A stretch of DNA of 44,132 bases from Actinomycetes bacterium (GCA_021809805.1 JAJZKA010000012.1:1-44132); one strand, 5' to 3'. Positions 23,231 through 31,722 are shown, numbered from the stretch's first letter. A program made the numbers and translations. The notes: generated from the letters alone by a model not told the origin.

Positions 23231-25198
23231 TCAGGGGCGCTTCAGCTGGTCCATCTCGGCGATCTCGACTGGCTCGAGGACGTCGGCTGGCCGGAAACCG
23301 AGCACGCGGGCGTAGAAGTAGAGCTCGGCCTCGGCGACGCGCCTGATCGTCTCGGCCCGGCGAAAGCCGTGCTGCTCGCCCGCAAAGGCCACATACGCGT
23401 GAGGAATGTGGCCCTGCGCGAGTGCCGCAACCATCGTCTCGGCCTGGCTCGGCGGGACCACTTTGTCCTCGAGGCCTTGGAACAAGATCGTCGGTGTGCG
23501 CATCGCATCGAGGTGCCGGACCGGTGAACGCTCCTCATAGCGCGCCATGGCTTGTGGCCACGGACCGATCAGCGAGTCGACGTAGTGCGCCTCGAACTTG
23601 TGGGTGTCGCGGGCCAGCGCGGCCACGTCGCCGATGCCGTAGGAGCTGGCGCCGGCTGCGAAAACGTCACGGAACACCAGCGCGCACAACGTCGTGAAGC
23701 CGCCGGCGCTGCCCCCGTGGATCAACAGGCGCGCACCATCGGCGAGCCCGCGCTCGACGAGCGCCACGGCAGCGTTGACACAGTCGTCGACGTCAACGAT
23801 GCCCCAGTTCCCCTTCAGCCGCTCGCGATAGGCGCGGCCATACCCGGTGCTCCCGCCGTAGTCGACGTCGACCACGCCAATGCCGCGGCTCGTCCAGAAC
23901 TGGATGGCGTAGTTGAGCGCCCGGCTCGCCGCGCTGGTGGGCCCCCCGTGGCTGCGCACGAGCAAGGGAGGGCGCTCACCGGGCGGTGCCTCGAAATCGG
24001 CATTGCGCGGCGGGTAATACCAGGCGTGGGACTCGAGCCCGCCCCCGGTGGGGAAGGTGATCGGCTCGGGCACCGACAAGTAGCCGGATTCGACGACGCG
24101 GGTGCGACTCTGGCGAACGACCTCGAGCTCGCCCGATCCGGGGCGCATGCACACCACCGCGCTCGGGCGGTCGGGCGCGGCGAGCAGGGCCACGACGCCA
24201 CCCGCGTCACCGAGCGGCTCGAGATTGGTGAACTGGCCCGGCAGCGAGATCTCGGCAACAAAGGCTCGCGCAACTTCATCGAGTGCGCCGATGCAGCCGC
24301 GCCCGGCTTCCCCGAAGCCCGCGATCACCGTGCCGTCCGCGAGGAATGCGTAGGCCGAGTTGCCAAAGACCCAGTCGGGTTGGCCGAGATCGCTCGCCAT
24401 CGGCGCCAGCGCCACCGGGACACCGCCGCGCTCGGCGTACAGGTTCCAGTACCCGGTGCGATCGGAGATGAAGTGCAGGACGCCCGCCGGGGAGTAGGCG
24501 GGCTGGATGATCGACTCACCCGGGGCTCCTGCCACGCGTCGCAGCGAGATGACGCCAAGGCGCTCGTCGAGCCCTGCCTCCCACAGCTCGCTGTGATCCC
24601 ATGGCATGTCGGGGTGGTCCCAGGTGACGTAGGCCAGTCGCCGCCCATCTGGGCTGAGACTGCAGCGCCCGTAGAAGTCATGCCCCGAGGCGATCATCCG
24701 TGCGGGCGCGCTTGCATCGATCGTCAGCGCGACGATGTCGTTGCGGACGTGCTCGGCGGCCTCGTCACCGCCGTGCCGTTCCCGGACGACGATGACGTGA
24801 CCCCCATCGGCAGTCGGCAGGGGCGCCACGAAGCGCACCGCACGCGGCGAGCTCGGCTCGGGAGTGATCGGCTCGGGCGCCGCGCCCGGGGACACCCGAT
24901 ACAGGCGCTGGTCGGCGAAGTTAGAGAAGACGACCGTCTCGCCGATCACGCCATAGCTGCGCCCGCCGTACTCGTGTACCGCGCTGCGGGCGTTGAACTC
25001 GGGGCCGAAGACATCTTCGGGGCGCCCCCCGGGCCGGCGGCGGACGACGACTTGGCGGCCGCCTTCGCTCGCTCGCCCCTCGGTCCAATACAGCGAGTCG
25101 TCACCCGCCAGCGGGAAGCTCAAGCCGACCGCGTCCTCGACGAGGAGGTCGAGGGTGATCGGCGAGGCCCACGATCCATAGGGGGCACGCCTGGGCAT
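23231..25198 (-). CDS. S9-family peptidase (prolyl oligopeptidase/acylaminoacyl peptidase type)
   Basis: The 655-residue protein has a seven-bladed beta-propeller (about residues 40-370; SPDGRRLAYVTWDHPDMPW is one blade) and a C-terminal alpha/beta hydrolase domain. The catalytic triad is visible: Ser in HGGSAGGFTTL, Asp in FQGLEDKVVPP and His in GEQHGFRRAE. It should cleave short peptides or remove N-terminal residues in the cytoplasm; no signal peptide is present. ATG 25198 has TAGCCT 6 nt upstream, matching the leaderless pattern. The overlapping 692-residue plus-strand ORF is an antisense shadow. Confidence 0.92.
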   Translation of the reverse strand: MPRRAPYGSWASPITLDLLVEDAVGLSFPLAGDDSLYWTEGRASEGGRQVVVRRRPGGRPEDVFGPEFNARSAVHEYGGRSYGVIGETVVFSNFADQRLYRVSPGAAPEPITPEPSSPRAVRFVAPLPTADGGHVIVVRERHGGDEAAEHVRNDIVALTIDASAPARMIASGHDFYGRCSLSPDGRRLAYVTWDHPDMPWDHSELWEAGLDERLGVISLRRVAGAPGESIIQPAYSPAGVLHFISDRTGYWNLYAERGGVPVALAPMASDLGQPDWVFGNSAYAFLADGTVIAGFGEAGRGCIGALDEVARAFVAEISLPGQFTNLEPLGDAGGVVALLAAPDRPSAVVCMRPGSGELEVVRQSRTRVVESGYLSVPEPITFPTGGGLESHAWYYPPRNADFEAPPGERPPLLVRSHGGPTSAASRALNYAIQFWTSRGIGVVDVDYGGSTGYGRAYRERLKGNWGIVDVDDCVNAAVALVERGLADGARLLIHGGSAGGFTTLCALVFRDVFAAGASSYGIGDVAALARDTHKFEAHYVDSLIGPWPQAMARYEERSPVRHLDAMRTPTILFQGLEDKVVPPSQAETMVAALAQGHIPHAYVAFAGEQHGFRRAETIRRVAEAELYFYARVLGFRPADVLEPVEIAEMDQLKRP

Positions 25199-25204
25199 TG
25201 CTCC

Positions 25205-25210
25205 AGGCTA
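25205..25210 (-). promoter_or_regulatory. -10 box of leaderless promoter (S9 peptidase)
   Basis: TAGCCT on the minus strand lies 6 nt before ATG 25198. No Shine-Dalgarno sequence is present. Confidence 0.45.
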
Positions 25211-25683
25211 TTGCCTGGGCGCTCTCGAGCTGGGGGCGCGCCGGCGCCACCGGGGCGCCAGGCCGGTTGTTACCGCCAACGTCCTTCGCCGCCTCGCGGG
25301 TCCGCTGGCAGGCACCGTCGCCTTCGACGATGGCGGCGGGCTGGCCGTCCTCGCCAAAGGCGGTCACCCCCAGCGGTCCGGGCAGCTGGCGCATGGAGGC
25401 GTGGCGAATCGAGCTCGTCATCGCCTCGCTCGCCACCAGGGCGACACCGTCTACGGCCGCCGGCGCGGCGCCGCGGACCGCATAGGCCGAGAGCTTGCGG
25501 CGCCTCGTCGGGAGCGCCCCGGGCACGGCCGAGCTCTGGCGCTCGAAACGCTCGAGCAGCGACGTCCTCGGCAAGCAGGTGGTGCCGGCAAGGCGCGCGG
25601 CTCACGGTGCCCTCTGCCTGCTTGCCGTGACGCGCGCGATGCGACGCCGGCCGCTGCGACTCCATCGCCCAGCTGCCCATCAC
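25211..25683 (-). pseudogene. Possible frameshifted gene upstream of the S9 peptidase
   Basis: Two minus-strand frames show strong G/C third-position bias in succession. MGSWAMESQRPASHRARHGKQAEG...HHLLAEDV runs from ATG 25680 to about 25565, then SLLERFERQSSAVPGALPTRRRKLSAY...GVTAFGEDGQPAAIVEGDG runs on down to the peptidase start. This looks like one gene of at least 150 codons with a single frameshift. I do not recognise the product. The second frame alone overlaps the peptidase gene by 98 bp, which makes an intact gene unlikely. Confidence 0.3.
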
Positions 25684-25774
25684 GCCCCACTACTCGCCTG
25701 CCGATTGGCCGAACCCCCCGCGCCGGCTGCCCGGCAACCAAGCCGCCGGGGGCGGGTCGGATCGGCGGCCTTGG

Positions 25775-25780
25775 TACCGT
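25775..25780 (+). promoter_or_regulatory. -10 box of leaderless promoter (LLM oxidoreductase)
   Basis: TACCGT lies 6 nt before ATG 25787. The identical hexamer with identical spacing precedes the alanyl-tRNA synthetase gene. Confidence 0.5.
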
Positions 25781-25786
25781 GGGCCG

Positions 25787-26677
25787 ATGCGCTTCAGCGT
25801 CTGGCCGACCACTACTCAGTCCTGGACGGATCTTTCAGAGTTGGCACGCCACGCCGCAGCAACGGGATGGGACGGGCTTTGGGTCGCCGATCACTTCATG
25901 GGCCCGAGCGAGCCGGCTGACGGGCCGATGCTCGAGTGCTGGAGCGTTCTGGCGGGCCTCGCCACGAGCGTGGGCCGCCTGCGTCTCGGGCCACTCGTCA
26001 GTGGCAACACCTACCGTCACCCCGCCGTCCTCGCCAACATGGCGAGCACGATCGACCACCTGAGCGGCGGACGCTTCGTGCTCGGCCTCGGCGCCGGCTG
26101 GCAGGAGAACGAGCACACCGCCTACGGCCTCGCTGCCTACGACGTCCCTGGCCGCCTGGCTCGCTTGGAGGAGGCCTGCGCGGTTTTGCGCGCGCTGTTC
26201 GATGAGCCCCGTGCTGAGTTCTCCGGGCGCTTTTATGCCCTAAAGAACGCACCGATGGAGCCCAAGGCCCTCCAAGCCCATCTGCCCTTGTTGATCGGCG
26301 GCGGCGGGGAGCAGGTCACGCTGCGGATCGTGGCGCGCTTTGCCGACGAGTGGAACACCTGGGGTCTCCCCGAGGTGCTCGCCCGCAAGGGTGCCGTGCT
26401 GGCGCGCCACTGCGAGGCGATCGGGCGAGACCCCGCCACGATCGCGCACTCCGCCCAGGTGCTCGTCGCCCTTGAGGGGACCGGCGAGCTTCCCGCCCGG
26501 CTGCCCGGGATACGGGTCAGCGCGGCGGAGATGCAGGACCTGCTCGGCCGCTATCGCGACGCCGGCGTCGACGAGTTCATCCTCCCGGACTGGAACCTCG
26601 GCACCGCTGCGGTGCGCACCGATGTGCTCGACCGCTTCATCGGCGAGATCGCCGCGCCCTTTCGCGACGCTCGCTGA
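25787..26677 (+). CDS. LLM-class flavin/F420-dependent oxidoreductase
   Basis: The 296-residue TIM-barrel protein belongs to the luciferase-like monooxygenase superfamily. Motifs are GWDGLWVADHFMG, LRLGPLVSGNTYRHPAVLANMASTID, RFVLGLGAGWQENEH and the final LPDWNLG segment. In Actinobacteria such proteins usually use coenzyme F420, sometimes FMN; the sequence does not settle the cofactor. Substrate unknown. ATG 25787 is at the natural N-terminus of the family (MRFSVW) and follows a TACCGT box with 6-nt spacing. It stands alone, with a decayed gene behind it. Confidence 0.88.
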   Translation: MRFSVWPTTTQSWTDLSELARHAAATGWDGLWVADHFMGPSEPADGPMLECWSVLAGLATSVGRLRLGPLVSGNTYRHPAVLANMASTIDHLSGGRFVLGLGAGWQENEHTAYGLAAYDVPGRLARLEEACAVLRALFDEPRAEFSGRFYALKNAPMEPKALQAHLPLLIGGGGEQVTLRIVARFADEWNTWGLPEVLARKGAVLARHCEAIGRDPATIAHSAQVLVALEGTGELPARLPGIRVSAAEMQDLLGRYRDAGVDEFILPDWNLGTAAVRTDVLDRFIGEIAAPFRDAR

Positions 26678-26679
26678 AC

Positions 26680-27008
26680 AAAGCGCACGACTCGCGCGCA
26701 CCGGACGCACTCGTCCTCAAGGCCAATGGCGCCGAGGATCCAAGAGACGTGCGGCAGCACGTTGGCGCGCATGGGGTGACCTCCCCTGAGGGCAGGTCGT
26801 GGGCGACGTCAGAGATCGGCGCCAGTGATCCGACATCAAGGAAGCTGAGCGCACCGAGATCGAGCGCCACCACGCGCGTCGCGTCATGGCGCGCGGACAA
26901 CGCACGCGGCATCGTGGCACGCCCGGCGAGGTCCACGTCGCCACCCCACTTGAGGCCGAAGCGCTCCGAGCTCGCGGCGAAGCTGGCCATGGGCACCCCG
27001 GCTTCCAC
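26680..27008 (-). pseudogene. STAS-domain (anti-sigma-factor antagonist-like) gene, frameshifted
   Basis: The minus-strand frame contains GDVDLAGRATMPRAL and VVALDLGALSFLDVGSLAPI, the classic STAS strand-helix pattern found in anti-anti-sigma factors and MEDS/STAS proteins. After DLPSGE the fold continues in another frame (MRANVLPHVSWILGAIGLEDECV), implying one indel near 26780. The end then runs into the 3' end of the LLM gene. N-terminal parts upstream (to ~27235) are also in mixed frames. It is probably not functional unless the frameshift is an assembly error. Confidence 0.5.
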
Positions 27009-27249
27009 GCCGTCGTGGAGGCTCCTCCAACACTGGCGGCGCGCGCCAGTTGCCCTGGGGGATCGACGAGCACGGCCCAGGCTGGAACGGGCCCGAGGTC
27101 ATGGTGCGGTCGAGGCGGCGCGTGCGCTCCGCATCCTCCGGTTGGATCTCTTGGCCCGAGGGGGGACCTGGATGGGACATCGAAGGGCACCAGATGGCGC
27201 GCTCGACCAGGGCCTCGAGGTGGCGTCGTAACCATACGCCAACAGGCAT

Positions 27250-27255
27250 TACCGT
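27250..27255 (+). promoter_or_regulatory. -10 box of leaderless promoter (alanyl-tRNA synthetase)
   Basis: TACCGT lies 6 nt before ATG 27262, the same hexamer and spacing as at 25775. No ribosome-binding site is visible. Confidence 0.5.
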
Positions 27256-27261
27256 TGCCCC

Positions 27262-29142
27262 ATGGACACCGCCGACATCCGCCGGTCGTATCTCGAGTTC
27301 TTCGCCGCGCGGGGCCACTGCTTGATTTCGCGGGCCAACCTCGTGCCGCGCGAGGATCCCAGCACCTTGTTCACCGGTTCAGGGATGCAGCCCCTCATCC
27401 CCTACCTCCTCGGCGCACCGCACCCCGATGGGGTGCGCCTCGTCGACTCCCAGCCGTGCTTTCGTGCCGAGGACATCGACGAGGTCGGCGACGCGCGCCA
27501 CACGACCATGTTCGAGATGCTCGGCAACTGGTCGCTCGGGGACTACTTCAAGGCCGATCAGCTGCCCTGGCTGTTTGAGTTCCTCACCGAGGTGATCGGC
27601 CTCGATCCCGCTCGCTTGTACGTGACGGCGTTCTCGGGCTCTGCCGCCTGGGACATCCCCCGGGACCAGCACTCAGTCGAGATCTGGGAGCAGCTCTTCT
27701 CCAAGGTGGCAATCGCCGCCGAGACGGTCGAGCCGGGCTCGTCCGCGCACGCGGCCGAACACGGCATCGGTGATGCCCGCATCGTCTTGTACGACGAGTC
27801 CCAGTCGTGGTGGAGCCGCTCGGGGCCGCCGGCGACGATGCCCGCCGGCGAGCCCGGGGGGCCGGACTCGGAGATCTTCTACCTCTTCCCCCAGGTCGAG
27901 CACGACCCGGCTTTCGGCGCGCACTGCCATCCCCACTGCGACTGCGGCCGCTTCATCGAGATCGGCAACTCGGTCTTCATGCAGTACCGCCGCACCGAGT
28001 CGGGCTTCGAGGAGCTCCCGCATCCAAACGTCGACTTCGGCGGCGGCCTCGAGCGGATGGCGATGGCGGCGGCAGACGCCGCGGATGTGTTCCACATCGA
28101 CCTGCTCTCGGCGCTCACCGCGACCATCGAGAAGCTCGCGCCGCGCCCCGTCGCGCACGAGACGCGCGCGCTGCGCATCATCGCAGACCATGCCCGGGCG
28201 GTGGTCTTCCTCGCACTCGACGGCGTCGAGCCCTCCAATAACACCCAGGGGTACGTGATGCGCCGCTTCGCACGGCGCGCCATGCGCCAGGGCCTGGCGC
28301 TCGGCATCGAGTCGGGCCTGCTCGCCACGCTCGTCGCCGCCGTCGTCGAGGAGTACCGCGCCGCCTACCCCGAGCTCGCGACCGGTGCGGACCACGTGCG
28401 CGAGGTGCTCGAGCGCGAGGAGTCGCTGTTTCGAAAGACGCTCGCCCGCGGCGTGCGCGAGCTGCCCCGGCTGGCGGGCGCACAGCTTTCAGGCGAGGCG
28501 ATCTTCACGCTCTTTGACACCTTCGGCTTTCCGCCCGAGCTGTCGCTCGAGGAGGCCGAGGCGACCGGCATCGCCGTCGACTCCGCCTGGCAGGCACGCT
28601 ACGAGCAGTTGATGACCGAGCAGCGCGAGCGCTCGCGCACCGCCGCCGCTGGAATGTTCAAAGGTGGCCTCGCGGACCACTCCGAGGCCACGACCAAGCT
28701 CCACACCGCAACCCACCTGCTGTACAAGGCGCTGCGGCTTGTCCTTGGTGACCACGTCGTCCAGCGTGGCTCCAACATCACCGCCGAACGGCTGCGCTTT
28801 GACTTCTCCCATCCTCAAAAGATGACCCCGGAACAAGTCGCCGAGGTCGAGCGCATCGTCAATGAGAACATCGCCAAGGACTGGACGATGCAGGTGCACG
28901 AGATGCCGCCGGACGAGGCGTTCGCACAGGGCGCGCTCGGCGCCTTCGGGGACAAATATGGGCCGCTCGTCACCGTCTATACCGCAGGTGATCCCGACGG
29001 GGAGTGGTATAGCAAGGAGATCTGCGGTGGCCCGCACGTCGAACACACCAGCGCGCTCGGCCGCTTCCGCATCCTGAAGGAGGAATCCTCGAGCGCCGGT
29101 GTGCGCCGCATCCGCGCGGTCGTGGAGGACGCCGCCCCCTGA
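27262..29142 (+). CDS. alaS: Short alanyl-tRNA synthetase (no C-Ala domain)
   Basis: The 626-residue enzyme should charge tRNA-Ala. The class II catalytic core is present (STLFTGSGMQPLIPYLL; motif 2 region HTTMFEMLGNWSLGDYF; motif 3 region VDFGGGLERMAMA). The editing domain has its zinc ligands (HTATHLL and CGGPHVEHT). The protein ends right after that domain; ordinary bacterial AlaRS is ~870-890 residues and continues into a DHHA1/C-Ala domain, which is absent. A GEPGGPDSEIFY segment plus a His/Cys-rich insert (HCHPHCDCGRF) replaces the usual GPCGPCSEI motif, a form I associate with short AlaRS of minimal-genome bacteria. It may be a second copy. Confidence 0.9.
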   Translation: MDTADIRRSYLEFFAARGHCLISRANLVPREDPSTLFTGSGMQPLIPYLLGAPHPDGVRLVDSQPCFRAEDIDEVGDARHTTMFEMLGNWSLGDYFKADQLPWLFEFLTEVIGLDPARLYVTAFSGSAAWDIPRDQHSVEIWEQLFSKVAIAAETVEPGSSAHAAEHGIGDARIVLYDESQSWWSRSGPPATMPAGEPGGPDSEIFYLFPQVEHDPAFGAHCHPHCDCGRFIEIGNSVFMQYRRTESGFEELPHPNVDFGGGLERMAMAAADAADVFHIDLLSALTATIEKLAPRPVAHETRALRIIADHARAVVFLALDGVEPSNNTQGYVMRRFARRAMRQGLALGIESGLLATLVAAVVEEYRAAYPELATGADHVREVLEREESLFRKTLARGVRELPRLAGAQLSGEAIFTLFDTFGFPPELSLEEAEATGIAVDSAWQARYEQLMTEQRERSRTAAAGMFKGGLADHSEATTKLHTATHLLYKALRLVLGDHVVQRGSNITAERLRFDFSHPQKMTPEQVAEVERIVNENIAKDWTMQVHEMPPDEAFAQGALGAFGDKYGPLVTVYTAGDPDGEWYSKEICGGPHVEHTSALGRFRILKEESSSAGVRRIRAVVEDAAP

Positions 29143-29168
29143 GGCGCCGAGCAAGCGAGCGCGAAGCG

Positions 29169-29678
29169 GTGCGGGTCGTCGTCCTGGCGGACACCCACCT
29201 CCGCGGGGGGATCGAGCGCCTCCCCGAACGCCTTCGCGACGATCTTGGGCGTTGCGACGCCATCCTGCACGCCGGCGACGTGCTCGACGGCGACGTCCTC
29301 ACCGCCCTCGCGCGCCACGCGCCGCTGTACGCGGTGCTCGGGAACAACGATGCCGCCCTCGCCGGACAGATCCCCGACGAGCTCGTCATCGAACTCGCGG
29401 GCGTGCGGATCGCGCTGGTGCACGACGCAGGGCCGCGCGTCGGGCGCGACACTCGCTTGGCAGACCGCTTCCCCGATGCGCAGCTCGTCGTTTACGGCCA
29501 CAGCCATGTTCCCGACGATCGCATCGGTCTTCGCGGCCAGCGCCTGTTCAATCCAGGCTCGCCCACCCAGCGGCGCCGCCAGCCCTGCCCCAGCTACGGC
29601 GAGCTGCTGCTCGGAGCCGGGCGCGTCCTTGGCCATCGGGTCATCGCGCTCAGCACGGGCCCGACCCGCACGCATTAA
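29169..29678 (+). CDS. YfcE/MJ0936-type metallophosphodiesterase
   Basis: The 169-residue calcineurin-like phosphoesterase shows every metal-binding motif in order: LADTHL, HAGDVLDG, GNNDA, LVHDAG and VYGHSHVPD. Members hydrolyse phosphodiester bonds, usually with Mn2+; the physiological substrate is unknown. GTG 29169 is the only start near the first strand (RVVVLADTH). It lies 26 bp after the alanyl-tRNA synthetase and is probably cotranscribed with it. Length is normal for the family. Confidence 0.88.
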   Translation: MRVVVLADTHLRGGIERLPERLRDDLGRCDAILHAGDVLDGDVLTALARHAPLYAVLGNNDAALAGQIPDELVIELAGVRIALVHDAGPRVGRDTRLADRFPDAQLVVYGHSHVPDDRIGLRGQRLFNPGSPTQRRRQPCPSYGELLLGAGRVLGHRVIALSTGPTRTH

Positions 29679-29741
29679 TGCCGAAGATCGAAGGGCTCCA
29701 CCCATCTCGACGCCCTCGCGGGATCCGCCACAATGGTGGCC

Positions 29742-30251
29742 ATGGGGATCGCCAGCGGCAGGGACATCGAGATCAGGGCCATGCTCGCCGAGGATTGGCG
29801 CGCAGTCGCGGCGATCTTCGCGGCTGGCATTGCCACGCGCAACGCAACTTTTGAAACTGCGGTGCCCACCTTTGTTGAGTGGGATCGCAACCATCGTCGA
29901 GATCTTCGTGCCGTCGCCGTGCTCGCCGACGAGGTGGTCGGCTGGATCGCGGCGAGCCCGGTCTCGGACCGGTGCTGCTTTGGCGGAGTGGTGGAAGACA
30001 GCATCTACGTCGCTCCCGGCGCGCTCGGCCGGGGGATCGGAAGGTCGCTGCTCGAGCACTTCCTGGCCGCTGCCGACGCTGGCGGGATCTGGACGGTCCA
30101 AGCCGGGATCTTCCCCGAGAACCGGGCGAGCATGGCGCTGCACGCCCGCTCCGGCTTCCGACTCGTCGGGACGCGCGAGCGCCTCGGCCAGCTGGACGGC
30201 CGCTGGCGGGACGTCGCCCTCCTCGAACGCCGCGGGCCCGACCCGAGCTGA
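29742..30251 (+). CDS. GNAT N-acyltransferase (MnaT/phosphinothricin acetyltransferase-like)
   Basis: The 169-residue product has IEIRAMLAEDWRAVAAIFAAGIATRNATFE at its N-terminus and EDSIYVAPGALGRGIGRSLLEHFL as the acetyl-CoA loop, then GIFPENRASMALHARSGFRLVGTRERLG. These features are typical of the Pat/MnaT/YncA branch that acetylates small amino acids or analogues such as methionine sulfone or phosphinothricin. ATG 29742 follows a CACAAT box by 7 nt and is slightly favoured over ATG 29733. Substrate is not known. An operator palindrome for the next operon begins 36 bp after its stop. Confidence 0.85.
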   Translation: MGIASGRDIEIRAMLAEDWRAVAAIFAAGIATRNATFETAVPTFVEWDRNHRRDLRAVAVLADEVVGWIAASPVSDRCCFGGVVEDSIYVAPGALGRGIGRSLLEHFLAAADAGGIWTVQAGIFPENRASMALHARSGFRLVGTRERLGQLDGRWRDVALLERRGPDPS

Positions 30252-30287
30252 ACCCGAGTCGGGAATAGCCGTCGCCACCAAGAGGTT

Positions 30288-30315
30288 GGATGAACTTGAA
30301 GTTTCAAGTTCATCC
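30288..30315. promoter_or_regulatory. Perfect 28-bp palindrome, candidate MarR operator
   Basis: GGATGAACTTGAA-GT-TTCAAGTTCATCC has two perfect 13-bp arms around two bases. It ends just before the ribosome-binding site (GAGGAG) of the dioxygenase gene, whose operon includes a MarR regulator. MarR proteins bind palindromes of this kind and size. If transcribed it would also form a strong 13-bp hairpin at the 5' end of the mRNA. Confidence 0.75.
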
Positions 30316-30330
30316 GTGAGGAGCCCGCCG

Positions 30331-31233
30331 ATGTCGATCCCCACTCTCTCTCCCACCGCCGCGGCTGATGCCGCAATCCCGAGCTCGCATCCTTTTGTGA
30401 ACCACCTCGCTCGAGTCGCTTCGCTCGAGGCGCAACGGCCGCACCGGGCCTGGGCCGAGAGCGATGGTCCGATCCCCAGCTTGTATGTGAGCCACGGGGC
30501 GCCGCCGCTGCTCGAAGACCCGGCATGGATGACCGCGCTCGCCGAGTGGGCACGCGCCCTCCCCCGTCCCCGGGGCATCGTCGTCGTCTCGGCACACTGG
30601 GAGTCGGCACCTGCGGCGATCAGCTCGAGCGCGCCCCGGACCCCCCTCGTCTATGACTTCGGCGGCTTCGATCCGATCTACTACGAGATGCAGTACGCGA
30701 CGCCGGACGCCAGCGCCCTCGCCGCGCAGCTGCGCGGGGTCCTGTCGCCCCTCGAGTCGCTGAGCGAGCATCGCCGCGGCCTCGACCACGGTGCCTGGGT
30801 CCCGCTCAAGGCCATGTACCCCGAGGCAGACATCCCCGTGCTCCAGCTCAGCCTGCCGACCGATCGGCCCGACCGCCTGCTCGCCCTCGGGGAGCGCCTC
30901 GCTGAGCTGCGCCAGCTGGGTGTCCTCGTGATCGGCTCCGGCTTCATGACCCATGGCCTCCGCTTCGTCGACTTCCGCCGTCCGAGCCACGTCCCCTCAT
31001 GGTCGGCCGACTTCGATGCCTGGGCGAATGGCGCGCTGTCGAGGGGGGACCTCGAAGAGCTCGCACATTTCCGCGACCGCGCGCCGGGGATTTCCTATGC
31101 GCACCCAACCGTCGAGCACTTCACCCCCCTGTTTGTCACGCTCGGGGCGGCCGGGGGCGCCGGTGCGATCGTGACCACGACGATCGATGGCTACATGTTC
31201 GGCCTCTCCAAGCGCTCCTTCCAGGCGGCGTGA
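30331..31233 (+). CDS. LigB-superfamily (DODA-type) extradiol dioxygenase
   Basis: The 300-residue product belongs to class III extradiol ring-cleaving dioxygenases (LigB/4,5-DOPA dioxygenase type), which open catechols with non-haem Fe(II), or Zn in some members. Metal-ligand histidines fit SLYVSHGAPPLL, SAHWES and GLDHGAWVPL; GSGFMTHGL and TTTIDGYMFGLSKRSFQ are family features. The first ~40 residues before SLYVSHG are an extension. ATG 30331 has GAGGAG seven bases upstream. It is followed without any gap by a MarR gene, so a quinone/catechol stress-response role under MarR control is likely. Substrate not proven. Confidence 0.88.
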   Translation: MSIPTLSPTAAADAAIPSSHPFVNHLARVASLEAQRPHRAWAESDGPIPSLYVSHGAPPLLEDPAWMTALAEWARALPRPRGIVVVSAHWESAPAAISSSAPRTPLVYDFGGFDPIYYEMQYATPDASALAAQLRGVLSPLESLSEHRRGLDHGAWVPLKAMYPEADIPVLQLSLPTDRPDRLLALGERLAELRQLGVLVIGSGFMTHGLRFVDFRRPSHVPSWSADFDAWANGALSRGDLEELAHFRDRAPGISYAHPTVEHFTPLFVTLGAAGGAGAIVTTTIDGYMFGLSKRSFQAA

Positions 31234-31722
31234 ATGGCCGCCCCGAAGCGGCGGTCCGCCGCAGCCGAGGCACGATGGCTGGACGCGGACGAGATGGCGG
31301 CCTGGCTGGCGCTCTTGCGCGTGGTGGTCACGCTCCCCCAGACACTCGACCGCCAGCTGCGCCGCGAGGCAGGGATCACCCACATCTCCTATTCGATCTT
31401 GGCGGTGCTGTCTGCGGGCACCGATCGCCGACAGACGATGCGCGACCTCGCCGGGGCAACGGGCATTTCGCTCAGCCGCCTCTCGCACGCCGTCGACGCT
31501 CTCGTCGAGCGCGGGCTCGTCGCGCGCCGACCGAGCACGGACGGACGCCGCCAGCTCGCCGAGCTCACCGATGCCGGTGCCGCGCAGCTCGCTGGAATCG
31601 CACCGGGACACCTCGCCGAGGTCCGTCGGGTGGTCTTCGACCACTTGGAGCGCCGCGAGGTCGCCGTACTTGGCGCAATCATGCAACGAATCGGCGATGC
31701 CGCCACCACGGCGCTCGGCTGA
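31234..31722 (+). CDS. MarR-family transcriptional regulator
   Basis: The 162-residue winged-helix protein has the MarR layout: a dimer helix (WLALLRVVVTLPQTLDRQLRREAGI), the HTH (TMRDLAGATGISLSRLSHAVDALVERGLVARR) and the wing (PSTDGRRQLAELT). Its ATG begins immediately after the dioxygenase stop, so the two are cotranscribed. It most likely binds the 28-bp palindrome at 30288-30315 and releases it in response to a phenolic or quinone compound. The family and architecture are certain; the operator and ligand are inferred. Confidence 0.9.
   Translation: MAAPKRRSAAAEARWLDADEMAAWLALLRVVVTLPQTLDRQLRREAGITHISYSILAVLSAGTDRRQTMRDLAGATGISLSRLSHAVDALVERGLVARRPSTDGRRQLAELTDAGAAQLAGIAPGHLAEVRRVVFDHLERREVAVLGAIMQRIGDAATTALG

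Noticed and set aside
23552-25630. 692-codon plus-strand ORF
   Set aside because: Antisense to the S9 peptidase, which shows the full catalytic triad.
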